DNA of 19,118 bases from Fimenecus sp045613065 (GTDB lineage: Bacteria > Bacillota > Clostridia > Oscillospirales > Acutalibacteraceae), in assembly GCA_045613065.1 (NCBI GenBank), contig JAZLAH010000031.1, positions 1 to 19,118 on the forward strand. The letters run 5' to 3'. Made by a program: the position numbers and the translations under genes. This document shows positions 8,359-16,695 of this stretch, piece by piece (the first letter of the stretch is position 1; each line of letters opens with the position of its first letter). The notes under the pieces are model-generated. The model was not told the DNA's origin and did no database searches. It saw only the letters and a program-made list of their open reading frames with translations.

Positions 8359-8376
8359 AGTTTGGTTATTGGATTT

Positions 8377-9225
8377 TTACTGCTGTGGTGGCTGCATACC
8401 CATAAGAGAACTCATCATACCGCCATTCTTCTTTTTAGGTGGTTTGTATGCAGGAGGATTTTTCATAAGTTCCTTTGCCTTTTTACCTGCAGGAGATGCA
8501 AGATATTTGTTAACAGCAACAAGTGTGTCATAGAAATCGTCGTCAGTAATCTGTTCACGACATTTTTCGATAAGTGCCTGGTCATTGTCGATTTCACCAA
8601 GAATTGTAACAACAACAAGGTCCTGAACGTCGTTTGAGCCGTTTTCGTAAATATCGCTTAAGATTTTGAAGAGTTTCTTCATTGTCTGAGTATCATTTGA
8701 ACGGATTGTTTCCATAATGTATTTGTTAGCGTGATTTACAAAGAAATCCTCACCAAGGAATTCGTCATAAGTCTGGAAATTCTCTTTATAAGCATCCTTA
8801 AGTTCAGGATAAAGAGTTGAAATACGACTTGCAAGTGTGTTTGCATCGTATTCAGTACCATTTTTTGCAGCTGTTTTCGAAATTGTCTGTGGTGCTTTTT
8901 TTACAACCTGACGAGCTTTTTTGCCATATGATGAACTAACAGTTTCACAGATTTCGTTTGAAAGAGATTTAATATCTCTGTCTTCATAAGTTTCAAGGTC
9001 GAGAAGGTTTGATTCAACCTTAACAAAATCGCCTTCACCTGCTTTTTCAGTAACATCAAGAAGGTTGTCGTGGCTTAAAAGACGAATTGTAATATCGTCC
9101 TTTGTGAAGTCAACATATGCTTCTTCACCATTTTCACAAACAGTATCAGCAGTAAAACCAATCTGTTCAAACTTTTCTGAACAGTTTTTTAAGATAAGCG
9201 AGAGTGCTTCTTTTCTTTCAAGCAT
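8377..9225 (-). CDS. Conserved-looking cytoplasmic protein, not recognised
   Basis: A 282-residue acidic, soluble protein without signal peptide or membrane helix. The first roughly 95 residues have mixed alpha/beta character (EAYVDFTKDDITIRLLSHDN). A basic linker (SSYGKKARQVVKKAPQ, about 98-113) separates it from a second, mostly helical part (about 125-255) with YDEFLGEDFFVNHANKYI and MKKLFKILSDIYENG. The C-terminus is KNPPAYKPPKKKNGG followed by a short Met/Gln/Pro-rich tail. I do not recognise the family. It looks like a real gene: a well-formed promoter, GAGGT 8 nt before the ATG, consistent codon bias, and a shared terminator. It is transcribed alone and divergently from the ddl operon, so context gives no function. 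Confidence 0.85.
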   Translation of the reverse strand: MLERKEALSLILKNCSEKFEQIGFTADTVCENGEEAYVDFTKDDITIRLLSHDNLLDVTEKAGEGDFVKVESNLLDLETYEDRDIKSLSNEICETVSSSYGKKARQVVKKAPQTISKTAAKNGTEYDANTLASRISTLYPELKDAYKENFQTYDEFLGEDFFVNHANKYIMETIRSNDTQTMKKLFKILSDIYENGSNDVQDLVVVTILGEIDNDQALIEKCREQITDDDFYDTLVAVNKYLASPAGKKAKELMKNPPAYKPPKKKNGGMMSSLMGMQPPQQ

Positions 9226-9263
9226 TTTAAATACCTCAAATCAAAAAATTATATATCCTATAT

Positions 9264-9292
9264 AATATAACACATTTATTTCCATTTGTCAT
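9264..9292 (-). promoter_or_regulatory. Sigma-A promoter of the unrecognised gene
   Basis: Minus strand ATGACA (9287-9292), 17-bp spacer, TATATT (9264-9269). Confidence 0.65.
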
Positions 9293-9314
9293 TAAAAATT
9301 TGTGAATATTATAA

Positions 9315-9343
9315 TTGATTAGTTAAATATATTGTGATAAAAT
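9315..9343 (+). promoter_or_regulatory. Sigma-A promoter of the ddl operon
   Basis: TTGATT (9315-9320), 17-bp spacer, TAAAAT (9338-9343). Transcription would start near 9350. Confidence 0.6.
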
Positions 9344-9385
9344 ATATTTAAGTGTGGCAGTATGCCAATTTGTAAGGTGATAAAT

Positions 9386-10465
9386 ATGAAAAATGCTCTT
9401 ATAATTTTTGGTGGTGTATCTTCTGAACATGATGTGTCATGTGTATCAGCAACATCTGTTATCAGAAATATTCCAAAGGATAAATACAATGTAATAATGC
9501 TTGGAATTACAAAACAAGGAGAAATGTTCGTCTTTGATGGGGATTTTAACAATCTAAAAAAAGACGGATGGCTTCTTGATAAGTCAAAACTTAAAAAAGC
9601 TGTTATTTCAAGTGACCGTGCTGACAGAGGAATTATCGTATTCAATGAAAACGGATATGAAAAAATTAGAATTGATGTTTGTTTCCCTGTAATGCATGGT
9701 AAAAACGGTGAAGACGGTACAATGCAAGGTCTTCTCACAGTTGCTGGTATTCCATATGTAGGATGTAACACAATGGCATCTGCAGTTTGTATGGATAAGG
9801 CAATGACAAACGCTATTTGTGATGTAAACGGAATTGCACAGGCAAAGTGGAAATACATCACAAAATATGATTTTGAACATCGTGGTAGAGAATTCGCAAG
9901 AGAATGTGAAGAATATTTAGGTCTTCCTGTATTTATCAAACCGGCAAATGCAGGTTCATCAGTTGGTGTTGTTAAGGCAAAAACACTTGAGGAAATTCAG
10001 CGTGGACTTGATTATGCGTTCCAGTTTGACTCAAGAGTTGTTGTTGAAGAAGCTATTATCGGTGCAGAGGTTGAGTGTGCCGTTATGGGTAACGATGAGC
10101 CATTTGCAGGTGCAGTTGGTGAAATTGAACCAAGCAATGAGTTTTATGATTTTGAAGCAAAGTATGAGTCTGATAGTGGACTTCATATCCCAGCAAGAAT
10201 CAGTGAAGATAAAATAAAAGAGATTCAGGAACAGGCAATAAGAGCTTATAAGGCTTGGGGATGTTCAGGTTTGGCTCGAGTGGATTTCTTTGTAAGATAT
10301 TCTGATGGTGCTGTGCTTTTGAACGAGCCAAACACACTTCCTGGATTTACAAACATCAGTATGTATCCTATGCTTATGGAAAAAGCAGGAATTTCATATG
10401 GTGATTTGATAGACAAACTCTGTACTCTTGCTATCGAAAAATGGGAAAAGGAATTTGAACAGTGA
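9386..10465 (+). CDS. ddl: D-alanine--D-alanine ligase
   Basis: ATP-grasp enzyme of 359 residues that joins two D-Ala for the peptidoglycan stem peptide. Visible hallmarks are the N-terminal FGGVSSEHDVSCVSA, VCFPVMHGKNGEDGTMQG, PYVGCNTMASAVCMDK, VFIKPANAGSSVGV, FYDFEAKY, and the Mg-binding C-terminal segment LLNEPNTLPGFTNISMYP. FYDFEAKY is of the D-Ala-D-Ala type rather than the D-Ala-D-lactate (VanA) type. The start at 9386 is preferred over the in-frame ATG at 9362 because AGGTG lies 6 nt upstream and the protein then opens with MKNALIIFGG as the family does. Pro in NEPNT is unusual (commonly NEVNT or EANT). The stop overlaps the GTG start of the next gene by four bases, indicating translational coupling. 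First gene of the operon. Confidence 0.96.
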   Translation: MKNALIIFGGVSSEHDVSCVSATSVIRNIPKDKYNVIMLGITKQGEMFVFDGDFNNLKKDGWLLDKSKLKKAVISSDRADRGIIVFNENGYEKIRIDVCFPVMHGKNGEDGTMQGLLTVAGIPYVGCNTMASAVCMDKAMTNAICDVNGIAQAKWKYITKYDFEHRGREFARECEEYLGLPVFIKPANAGSSVGVVKAKTLEEIQRGLDYAFQFDSRVVVEEAIIGAEVECAVMGNDEPFAGAVGEIEPSNEFYDFEAKYESDSGLHIPARISEDKIKEIQEQAIRAYKAWGCSGLARVDFFVRYSDGAVLLNEPNTLPGFTNISMYPMLMEKAGISYGDLIDKLCTLAIEKWEKEFEQ

Positions 10466-10881
10466 AAAAAGATGCAGTTATAAGAATTGTCAGCAAACAA
10501 AGAACGGAAAATGGTGACAATACAGGTGAAATGTCCGTTGCAGGTACATTAACTTGTGAAGAAGATAAAAGTATAATTGAATATATTGAAAACAATGAAG
10601 AGACAGGTCCTGAAGAAACAGTTATTACTGTTTTTGGAAATGATACAGTAAGTATTGTAAGAAGTGGTCAGTTCAGTTCCGAAATGATGGTGGAAAGGAA
10701 TGTTCGTCACCATACATTTTACAGAACACCTTATGGTGAATTGACTATGGGTATTTATGGAAATCAGGTTGAGTGGTCAAGGGATGACAAAGGTGGAGTT
10801 CTCAAAATGAGGTATTCTCTTGATTTCAATAATGGCGTCGTGTCAGAAAATACAATGATTATATATATAGAAGAAAAATAA
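10462..10881 (+). CDS. DUF1934 (YwiB-like) beta-barrel protein
   Basis: A 139-residue soluble protein rich in beta strands: IRIVSKQ at the start, TVFGNDTVSIVRSGQ and a central HHTFYRTPYGELTMGIYG, ending SENTMIIYIEEK. This matches DUF1934, the calycin-like YwiB family, which in Bacillus also lies directly before argS; biochemical role unknown. It starts with GTG inside the ddl stop (GTGA overlap, 4 bases), and 12 bases separate it from argS. The alternative is another small calycin-like protein, but order and length both favour YwiB. Confidence 0.8.
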   Translation: MKKDAVIRIVSKQRTENGDNTGEMSVAGTLTCEEDKSIIEYIENNEETGPEETVITVFGNDTVSIVRSGQFSSEMMVERNVRHHTFYRTPYGELTMGIYGNQVEWSRDDKGGVLKMRYSLDFNNGVVSENTMIIYIEEK

Positions 10882-10893
10882 GGAGAAATAAGG

Positions 10894-12639
10894 ATGTCAA
10901 AATTAGTAAAACAGGCTACTAACGAATTACATACACTCATTGTTGATGCGCTTGGTAAGGCTGTAAGTGAAGGTGAAATTCCTGCTGAGCCAATTCCAGC
11001 ATTTAACATTGAAGTTCCTGCAAATCGTGATAATGGTGACTATTCATCAAATATTGCATTTGTTTGTGCAAAGGCTTTTCGTCGTGCACCAAAAATGATT
11101 GCTGATTTAGTTGCAAAATATATTGAGCTTGACGGAACATATTTTGATTCTTGCACAGTTGCAGGTGCAGGTTTCGTAAACTTCACACTTTCAAAGGATT
11201 TCTATGCAGACATTTTGCTTGATGTTAAGGCACTTGGCAAGGATTATGGTAGAAGTAATTACGGTGAAGGAAAGAGAATCAACGTTGAGTTCGTTTCTGC
11301 AAACCCAACAGGACCTATGCACATGGGTAATGCTCGTGGTGGTGCTTTAGGTGACTGTCTTGCAGCAGTTCTTGATATGGCTGGTTATGAAGTTGAACGT
11401 GAGTTCTATATTAACGACGCAGGTAATCAGATTGAAAAATTCGGTCTTTCACTTGATATCCGTTATCAGCAAATTTTCAAAGGTGAAGATGCAGTAGAAC
11501 TTCCTGAAGACAGTTATCATGGTGAAGATATTAAAGAAAGAGCACAGCAGTTTGCAGATGTTTATGGCGATGAATTTATAAACAAGAGTGAAGATGAAAG
11601 AAGAAAAGCTCTCGTTGAATTTGCTCTTCCTAAAAATATCGATAACATGAAAGCAAATATGGCAAAATATCGTATTGAATATAAGACTTGGTTCAAAGAA
11701 AGTCTTCTTCATGATAGTGGCGCTGTTAAAGAAGTTATCGAATACCTTACAAATAAAGGTTTAACATACGAAAAAGATGGTGCTGTTTGGTACAACAATA
11801 TCAAAGTACAGACAGAAATGCTCACTCGTCAGGGCAAAACTCAGGAAGAAATCGACAAACTTGAACTCAAAGACGATGTTCTTATCCGTCAGAATGGTAA
11901 CCCAACATATTTTGCTGCTGATATTGCTTACCACAAGAATAAACTTGTAACTCGTGGATTTGATAAGGCTATTAACATCTGGGGTGCTGACCATCACGGT
12001 CACGTTGCTCGTATGAAAGGTGTTCTTGAAGCACTTGACCTTGATTCAGACCGTCTTGATGTTATTCTTATGCAGTTGGTTCGTCTTACTCGTGATGGTG
12101 AAGTTGTAAGAATGAGTAAGAGAACAGGTAAAGCAATCACTCTTGTTGACTTGCTTGAGGATATTCCTGTTGATGCAGTTCGTTTCCTCTTTAATATGAG
12201 AGAACCTGGTTCACAGATGGACTTTGATCTTGATTTGGCTGTTGAGCAGTCAAGCCAGAACCCTGTTTACTATTGTCAGTATGCGAATGCTCGTATTCAC
12301 AGTATTCTTCGTAAAATTGAAGCAGATGGTGTTGCAGTTCGTGACTGTACAAAGGATGAACTCAAACTTCTTACAGCTCCTGAAGAAATCGAGCTTATTC
12401 GTCATCTTGCATCTCTTACTGACGAAATCATAAACTCTGCAAAGAATTATGACCCTGCAAAGATTACTCGTTATTGCATCGACCTTGCAACTCTTTTCCA
12501 CAAGTTCTATAATGCTTGTCGTGTTGCAGTTGAAGATGAATCACTTATGCAGGCTCGTCTTTACCTTTGTACTTGTGTAATGAATGTAATCACAAATATT
12601 CTTGAAACATTTAGCATTTCAACACCTGAAAGTATGTAA
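10894..12639 (+). CDS. argS: Arginyl-tRNA synthetase
   Basis: Class I aminoacyl-tRNA synthetase of 581 residues that charges tRNA-Arg. The N-terminal recognition domain (about 1-110) precedes the catalytic domain, with FVSANPTGPMHMGNARGG carrying the HIGH-type motif HMGN at 143-146. ADIAYHKNK and WGADHHGHVARMKG are typical of ArgS. The KMSKS-type loop reads RMSKRTGKAI (M407-S408-K409). The C-terminal part (from about 440) is the helical DALR anticodon-binding domain, with QYANARIHSILRK and a helical end. AGGAG lies 8 nt before the ATG. Last gene of the ddl operon, followed by a hairpin. Codon use is strongly biased to CTT, CGT and GGT, as in glgP. Confidence 0.98.
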   Translation: MSKLVKQATNELHTLIVDALGKAVSEGEIPAEPIPAFNIEVPANRDNGDYSSNIAFVCAKAFRRAPKMIADLVAKYIELDGTYFDSCTVAGAGFVNFTLSKDFYADILLDVKALGKDYGRSNYGEGKRINVEFVSANPTGPMHMGNARGGALGDCLAAVLDMAGYEVEREFYINDAGNQIEKFGLSLDIRYQQIFKGEDAVELPEDSYHGEDIKERAQQFADVYGDEFINKSEDERRKALVEFALPKNIDNMKANMAKYRIEYKTWFKESLLHDSGAVKEVIEYLTNKGLTYEKDGAVWYNNIKVQTEMLTRQGKTQEEIDKLELKDDVLIRQNGNPTYFAADIAYHKNKLVTRGFDKAINIWGADHHGHVARMKGVLEALDLDSDRLDVILMQLVRLTRDGEVVRMSKRTGKAITLVDLLEDIPVDAVRFLFNMREPGSQMDFDLDLAVEQSSQNPVYYCQYANARIHSILRKIEADGVAVRDCTKDELKLLTAPEEIELIRHLASLTDEIINSAKNYDPAKITRYCIDLATLFHKFYNACRVAVEDESLMQARLYLCTCVMNVITNILETFSISTPESM

Positions 12640-12646
12640 TAATATC

Positions 12647-12688
12647 AACTCCCTCAGTCATTTTCAAAGAAAATAGCTGAGGGAGTTT
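12647..12688 (+). terminator. Terminator of the ddl-argS operon
   Basis: AACTCCCTCAG (12647-12657) pairs with CTGAGGGAGTT (12677-12687); an inner ATTTTC/GAAAAT stem extends the hairpin. The T-run is short, and the downstream promoter overlaps its end. Confidence 0.85.
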
Positions 12689-12714
12689 GTCTTTAGTTAA
12701 ACTTATGTTATAAT
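12687..12714 (+). promoter_or_regulatory. Extended -10 promoter of the secreted protein at 12746
   Basis: TTGTCT (12687-12692), 16-bp spacer, perfect TATAAT (12709-12714) with TGT before it. Confidence 0.75.
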
Positions 12715-12745
12715 ATGACTGATATTTACTTCAGGAGGAAATGCA

Positions 12746-13918
12746 ATGAAAAAAATATTCTCTTTAATTTTATCGGCGGTCCTTTCAATTTTGGGACTTT
12801 CTATGCCTACTGACGACCTTTTACCTATTCCTGAGCATGAAGGCATTCCTACACAAGAAAATATTGAACTTTTTGAAAAGATTTTTGAATCGGAAACAGC
12901 GTGGCTTGCATCTTTACAACTTGAAAACGGTGCAATTCCAATGATATATACACCAAATGGTGAGGTTAAGGTTAATCCATATTTTGCCGATTTTGCAGCA
13001 CTTGCTCTTCTTGATAAAGCTGAAGTTTATTCTGAAACAGTTAAAAAATATATGGATTGGCATTTCAGTCATCTTAATACGGCTACAACTGACCGTAATG
13101 GACTTGACGGTACTATTTATGACTACACAATTACTCTTGAAAATGGAAAAATCATTGATGAAAGTGTTACGATTCTTGATGGGAAAGAATCGTATGACAC
13201 AACGGATTCGTATGCTGCGACTTTCCTTTTGGTATTGAGTAAATATTATAATAAAACAGGTGACAGCGAATATATTATTACTCACAAATCGGAAATTAAA
13301 CGTATTGTCAATGCTATGTTTGCAACTTATCACAAGGGTATGACAATGGCAAAACCTGATTGGACAGTAAAATATCTTATGGATAACTGTGAAGTTTATG
13401 AGGCTGTTGTTGCAACGGAAAAACTTTGTGAGGATGTTCTCTGTGTGGAGGACCCAACACTTAAACCATTACAGAAAAAATGTGCAGATGCTATTTTGGA
13501 GATTCCTCAAACAATTGAGGATGAACTCTGGATGCCTTTTGCAGGGCATTACAAGGTTGGTATAACAAAATTGTTAAAAATCACATCAGATGCTTTTTCG
13601 TGGGATACTTATTATCCAGCTGCAACCTCCCAGATGTTTCCGATTATCCACGGAGTCATTGCTCCAAATACTGAACGAGCAAGCAAACTTTATAACAGAT
13701 TCTGTGAAGAATTTGATTGGGAAAATTTTGATTATCCAGATGCATTTTATTGGGGTGCAAATCTTCAAGCTGCAGTTATGATGAACGATATTGACCGAGT
13801 AGTTGTCTACATGACAAATTACGCTGAATTGATTGATACCCATGCTTATCCACTTTATAACGCAGATGCAGCAAGAGTCTGTCTTGCAGCAAATATGCTG
13901 CTTGAAAAATATGGGTAA
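12746..13918 (+). CDS. Secreted protein resembling six-hairpin (alpha/alpha) glycosidases, family not identified
   Basis: A 390-residue protein with a Lys-Lys start and hydrophobic segment (MKKIFSLILSAVLSILGL), then a Pro/acidic linker and an all-helical body. Helix pairs ending in Gly/Asp turns (WLASLQLENGAIP, ADFAALALLDK, DTTDSYAATFLLVLSKYYNKTGD, YWGANLQAAVMMND) recall the (alpha/alpha) barrel of six-hairpin glycosidases and polysaccharide-modifying enzymes. Conserved-looking acidic/aromatic clusters (DTTDSY, KPDWTVKYLMDNCE, DTYYPAATSQMFP) could line an active site, but I cannot name catalytic residues. AGGAGG lies 7 nt before the ATG. No clear signal-peptidase site is seen, so it may remain anchored. 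It stands alone on its promoter; a sugar symporter gene follows 173 bp later. Glycan processing is inferred from fold-like pattern and neighbour only. Confidence 0.55.
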   Translation: MKKIFSLILSAVLSILGLSMPTDDLLPIPEHEGIPTQENIELFEKIFESETAWLASLQLENGAIPMIYTPNGEVKVNPYFADFAALALLDKAEVYSETVKKYMDWHFSHLNTATTDRNGLDGTIYDYTITLENGKIIDESVTILDGKESYDTTDSYAATFLLVLSKYYNKTGDSEYIITHKSEIKRIVNAMFATYHKGMTMAKPDWTVKYLMDNCEVYEAVVATEKLCEDVLCVEDPTLKPLQKKCADAILEIPQTIEDELWMPFAGHYKVGITKLLKITSDAFSWDTYYPAATSQMFPIIHGVIAPNTERASKLYNRFCEEFDWENFDYPDAFYWGANLQAAVMMNDIDRVVVYMTNYAELIDTHAYPLYNADAARVCLAANMLLEKYG

Positions 13919-13986
13919 ATTTTAATTGGTTGCAAAATTGATAATATATGTATCTTTGCCGTAATACTTCTTATACTGCGAATATG

Positions 13987-14015
13987 TTGAAATCTTATTT
14001 TGTTTATGTTATACT
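13987..14015 (+). promoter_or_regulatory. Sigma-A promoter of the symporter gene
   Basis: TTGAAA (13987-13992), 17-bp spacer, TATACT (14010-14015) with TGT before it. It places the transcript start near 14022, so the start codon must lie downstream, at 14092. Confidence 0.8.
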
Positions 14016-14077
14016 AACTGTTATGGTGTGTAACGAAGTTTGCGACAAACCTATATGCAAATTTTTACGTTATGAAA

Positions 14078-14082
14078 AGGAG
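14078..14082 (+). promoter_or_regulatory. Ribosome binding site deciding the symporter start
   Basis: AGGAG 9 nt before ATG at 14092; no comparable site serves the in-frame ATG at 13948. Confidence 0.75.
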
Positions 14083-14091
14083 AGAATTTTT

Positions 14092-15546
14092 ATGAGTAAG
14101 ACACAAACAAAGCCTCAAAACCCTTTGTGGCAAACAACAAAATCCGAGAGAAAAAGCTATTATACATATTTCTTCGGACAGAATATGATTTATAATATGA
14201 TAGCAGGTTATCTTACAACATTCCTTCTTCTTATCGGTGTTGACCCTGTAAAATCTGCAGCGGTTATGCTGGCTGTAAAAGTATGGGATGCTGTTAACGA
14301 CGCTATCTTTGGTGTTATTTTCGATAAAATCCAATTCAAGAGTAATGAAAAATATATTCCTTGGCTGAAAATTGCTAGTGCTCTTACTCCTGCTGCAACC
14401 GTTGCAATTTTCATTATTCCTAGTGCAGCAAGTGAAACAGTTAAACTTGTTTGGTTTGCATTGGCATATATTGTATGGGATACTGCATATACACTTTGCG
14501 ACGTACCTGCGTTTGGTATCATCACTGCAATGACAAGCAATGTTGAAGAAAGAAATACAATCCTTTCTCTTAAAGGTATTACAGCTGGTATCGGTACAGC
14601 ACTTACCACTGTTCTTGTAAGTGTTCTCATCAGTGAATTTATTGGTTTGGGTTATGGTCCAGTTTCTATTGTTGTTGCAATTGTAGCTATGGCAACTATG
14701 TTCCCTATCTGTAAGCACTGTCAGGAAAGAAACAAAACTACTGATGAAGAACAGTTCACAGTAAGAAGAATGCTCAAGTATGTTATCAGCAACAAGTATC
14801 TTCTTATTTACTATATTGGCTATATCTTCTATTCAGGTGCTCAGACATACAATGCACTTCATATGATTACAGCTTACTATATCTATGAGAACTCACTTGC
14901 ATCTCTTATTACAGGTACAGTTGCTGCATTACCACAGCTTGTTATGGCACTTCTCGTTCCTAAAATCATCAGAAAAATAGATAAGACAAAGCTCTTTAAG
15001 ATTAGTGTTATCGCAACTATCCTTTTGTCATTCCTTATTCTTCCTACAAAAGGTAACTTCATTCTCTTTGTTATCACATTTATGCTCCGTTCAATTCCTC
15101 TTGGTATTATCGGTGTACTTTCATTCACATTCACACCTGACTGTGCAGAGTATGGCCAGTACACAACAGGTACAGAGGCAAAGGGTATCACATTTGCTAT
15201 CCAGACATTTGCAGTTAAGCTTGCAGCCGCTATTTCAGGTTCAATGGGTCTTGCACTTCTTGGCTGGTTCGGTTTCAAGACAGAGTTCGAAGTAAATGGT
15301 GTTATTCAGGAAGTAAGCAGTTTTGCAGACCTTGAAGCTATCAACGCTATCGCACAGCAAACAAGCGAAGCACTTGATGGTCTTTGGTTCACATATAACG
15401 TTGTACCAATTATCGGTCTTGTTATCGCTTTGGTTATCTGGAGTTTCTACAAGCTCAACGACAAAGATGTACAGGTTATGGCAGATTGCAATGTTGGTAA
15501 AATCACTAAAGCAGAGGCTGATAAGCTTCTTTCAAAAAAATATTAA
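14092..15546 (+). CDS. GPH-family (MelB-like) glycoside/pentoside/hexuronide:cation symporter
   Basis: A 484-residue membrane transporter of the major facilitator superfamily, with about 12 helices. The N-terminus after a hydrophilic lead reads YYTYFFGQNMIYNMIAGYL, then VKVWDAVNDAIFGVIFDK, the GPH/MelB hallmark (helix 2 with acidic residues, WDAxNDAxxGxxxD) that binds the coupling cation. TYTLCDVPAFGI and LSFTFTPDCAEYGQYTTG match the later conserved segments of the family. It brings a sugar or glycoside into the cell with Na+, H+ or Li+; the substrate cannot be read from sequence. A 48-codon longer frame exists, but it begins before the promoter. The preceding glycosidase-like gene suggests uptake of its product, though each gene has its own promoter. 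Confidence 0.88.
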   Translation: MSKTQTKPQNPLWQTTKSERKSYYTYFFGQNMIYNMIAGYLTTFLLLIGVDPVKSAAVMLAVKVWDAVNDAIFGVIFDKIQFKSNEKYIPWLKIASALTPAATVAIFIIPSAASETVKLVWFALAYIVWDTAYTLCDVPAFGIITAMTSNVEERNTILSLKGITAGIGTALTTVLVSVLISEFIGLGYGPVSIVVAIVAMATMFPICKHCQERNKTTDEEQFTVRRMLKYVISNKYLLIYYIGYIFYSGAQTYNALHMITAYYIYENSLASLITGTVAALPQLVMALLVPKIIRKIDKTKLFKISVIATILLSFLILPTKGNFILFVITFMLRSIPLGIIGVLSFTFTPDCAEYGQYTTGTEAKGITFAIQTFAVKLAAAISGSMGLALLGWFGFKTEFEVNGVIQEVSSFADLEAINAIAQQTSEALDGLWFTYNVVPIIGLVIALVIWSFYKLNDKDVQVMADCNVGKITKAEADKLLSKKY

Positions 15547-15577
15547 TTCTTCAATACTTTTAGTTAACTAAAAAACG

Positions 15578-15614
15578 ACCCTCCACGTAGCGCATGCTAT
15601 ATGGAGGGTTTTCT
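15578..15614. terminator. Bidirectional terminator
   Basis: ACCCTCCA (15578-15585) pairs with TGGAGGGT (15602-15609); an inner GTAGC/GCTAT stem closes on a GCAT loop. An A-run precedes it and a T-run follows. It serves the symporter (+) and the kinase-like gene (-). Confidence 0.9.
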
Positions 15615-15615
15615 A

Positions 15616-16536
15616 TTAATATTTTTTCATTGCTTTTTTTAAACGATTGTTATTTTGGATTTCCCATATAGGAACAATAAGGCCACCTTTGAGTCGCATT
15701 GAATTTTCGTGTAAAGCACCATAGAATGCAACTTTAAAATCACAATGCTCCGACATTTTACACTTTGATTTATATGTATCATAAAGGGAAAATACATTTC
15801 CCCACATGTTAAGGAACTGGAACAAGTCATATTCATTGTCAGCCCACATTGAGCCACAAGGGTCGATAAAGCCTGTCAGTTTCATATCTTTAGGGTCAGC
15901 CATAATGTTCATAATATTAAGGTCACCGTGAATCAGTACAGGATATTCAGGTTCATTGACAACTTCTTTGAAAATATCAAGTCCTCGACAAAGTAAATCA
16001 TAGTTTTTCTTGCTGTATTTACCCTCGTCCATAAGTTTTTTGAGTCCTACAAGGTCTTTATGGACTTTGTTTTCAATGTAAAACTCTTTCCAACCGTCAT
16101 AGGTTGCGTTTTCAAGATAACCGAATTTTTCACCTTTGACACTGTGCCATTGTAACTGTCCGTCAATAACATTGTTTGCAAATTTCTGCTTCTGTGCCTT
16201 GCTTTTAAGTAAAAATGATGGATTAAGAGTGTTTTTACCGTCAATAAAGCTCATACACATAACAGCAATTTCTTGGTCGTTGTATGTAAAATAAACCTTT
16301 GGCATTTTAACACTCGTGTTTTTACCTAAAATCTGCAACTGATTGGCTTCGGTGGTTTCCATTCCGCTGACATGGTATGCTTTTAAAATAATTGTTTCTC
16401 CATTGGAAGTTGTGCATTTATAAACCTTGCCAAAACTACCACCGCCAATAAATTGCATATTAGAAACTTTGGTGTTCAATCTTTCTTCTGTGATTTTTGG
16501 TAATTTTTCAAGTAAAAACTTATCATTAAGATTCAT
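15616..16536 (-). CDS. Fructosamine-3-kinase/aminoglycoside phosphotransferase-like kinase
   Basis: A 306-residue cytoplasmic protein with the protein-kinase-like fold used by small-molecule kinases. Seen in order: Gly-rich loop GGGSFGKVYKC (31-41), ATP-binding Lys52 in ILKAY, a Glu63 helix, a mid segment with LQWHSVKGEKFGYLEN and a W..FY pattern as in fructosamine kinases, catalytic loop HGDLNIMNIM (Asp195, Asn200), and metal-binding GFIDP (Asp215), followed by DNEYDLFQF. Fructosamine-3-kinases phosphorylate ketosamines so that glycated amines fall apart; APH relatives phosphorylate antibiotics, choline or homoserine. The substrate is not decidable here, and I would not call it a resistance gene. 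AAGGA lies about 8 nt before the ATG. The gene is divergent from the MerR gene, with both promoters in the 212-bp gap, so co-regulation is possible but unproven. Confidence 0.75.
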   Translation of the reverse strand: MNLNDKFLLEKLPKITEERLNTKVSNMQFIGGGSFGKVYKCTTSNGETIILKAYHVSGMETTEANQLQILGKNTSVKMPKVYFTYNDQEIAVMCMSFIDGKNTLNPSFLLKSKAQKQKFANNVIDGQLQWHSVKGEKFGYLENATYDGWKEFYIENKVHKDLVGLKKLMDEGKYSKKNYDLLCRGLDIFKEVVNEPEYPVLIHGDLNIMNIMADPKDMKLTGFIDPCGSMWADNEYDLFQFLNMWGNVFSLYDTYKSKCKMSEHCDFKVAFYGALHENSMRLKGGLIVPIWEIQNNNRLKKAMKKY

Positions 16537-16567
16537 AGTTAAAATCCTTTCACAAGTTGTTATTGGA

Positions 16568-16597
16568 ATTATAACACAATTTTTGTTTGATAGTCAA
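16568..16597 (-). promoter_or_regulatory. Promoter of the kinase-like gene
   Basis: Minus strand TTGACT (16592-16597), 18-bp spacer, perfect TATAAT (16568-16573) with TGT before it. Confidence 0.75.
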
Positions 16598-16695
16598 AGT
16601 GGAAATATTAGAGCTATCAAGGATATCGATTCGGAGATGTTTTTGCAAGTTAATCAAATATGTGATATTATTATTAAAAAGTTTCGGAAAATTGC

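Noticed and set aside
9362..9385. Earlier in-frame ATG for ddl
   Set aside because: Only about 12 bases from the expected transcript start, without room for a ribosome binding site; the family N-terminus begins at 9386.
13919..13986. Terminator after the secreted protein at 12746
   Set aside because: Only an AT-only 6-bp inverted repeat (AATTTT/AAAATT) is present, so read-through into the symporter gene is possible but no terminator can be supported.
13948..14091. N-terminal extension of the symporter starting at ATG 13948
   Set aside because: It begins before a strong promoter (13987-14015), lacks a ribosome binding site, and its residues do not resemble the family; AGGAG precedes ATG 14092.
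14065..14718. Long minus-strand frame opposite the symporter
   Set aside because: Cys/Asn-rich translation typical of antisense to an AT-rich membrane-protein gene; the plus-strand product is clearly a GPH transporter.
15616..16536. Aminoglycoside resistance gene
   Set aside because: The kinase motifs are shared with fructosamine, choline and homoserine kinases, and the middle segment looks more like fructosamine kinase; nothing points to an antibiotic substrate.
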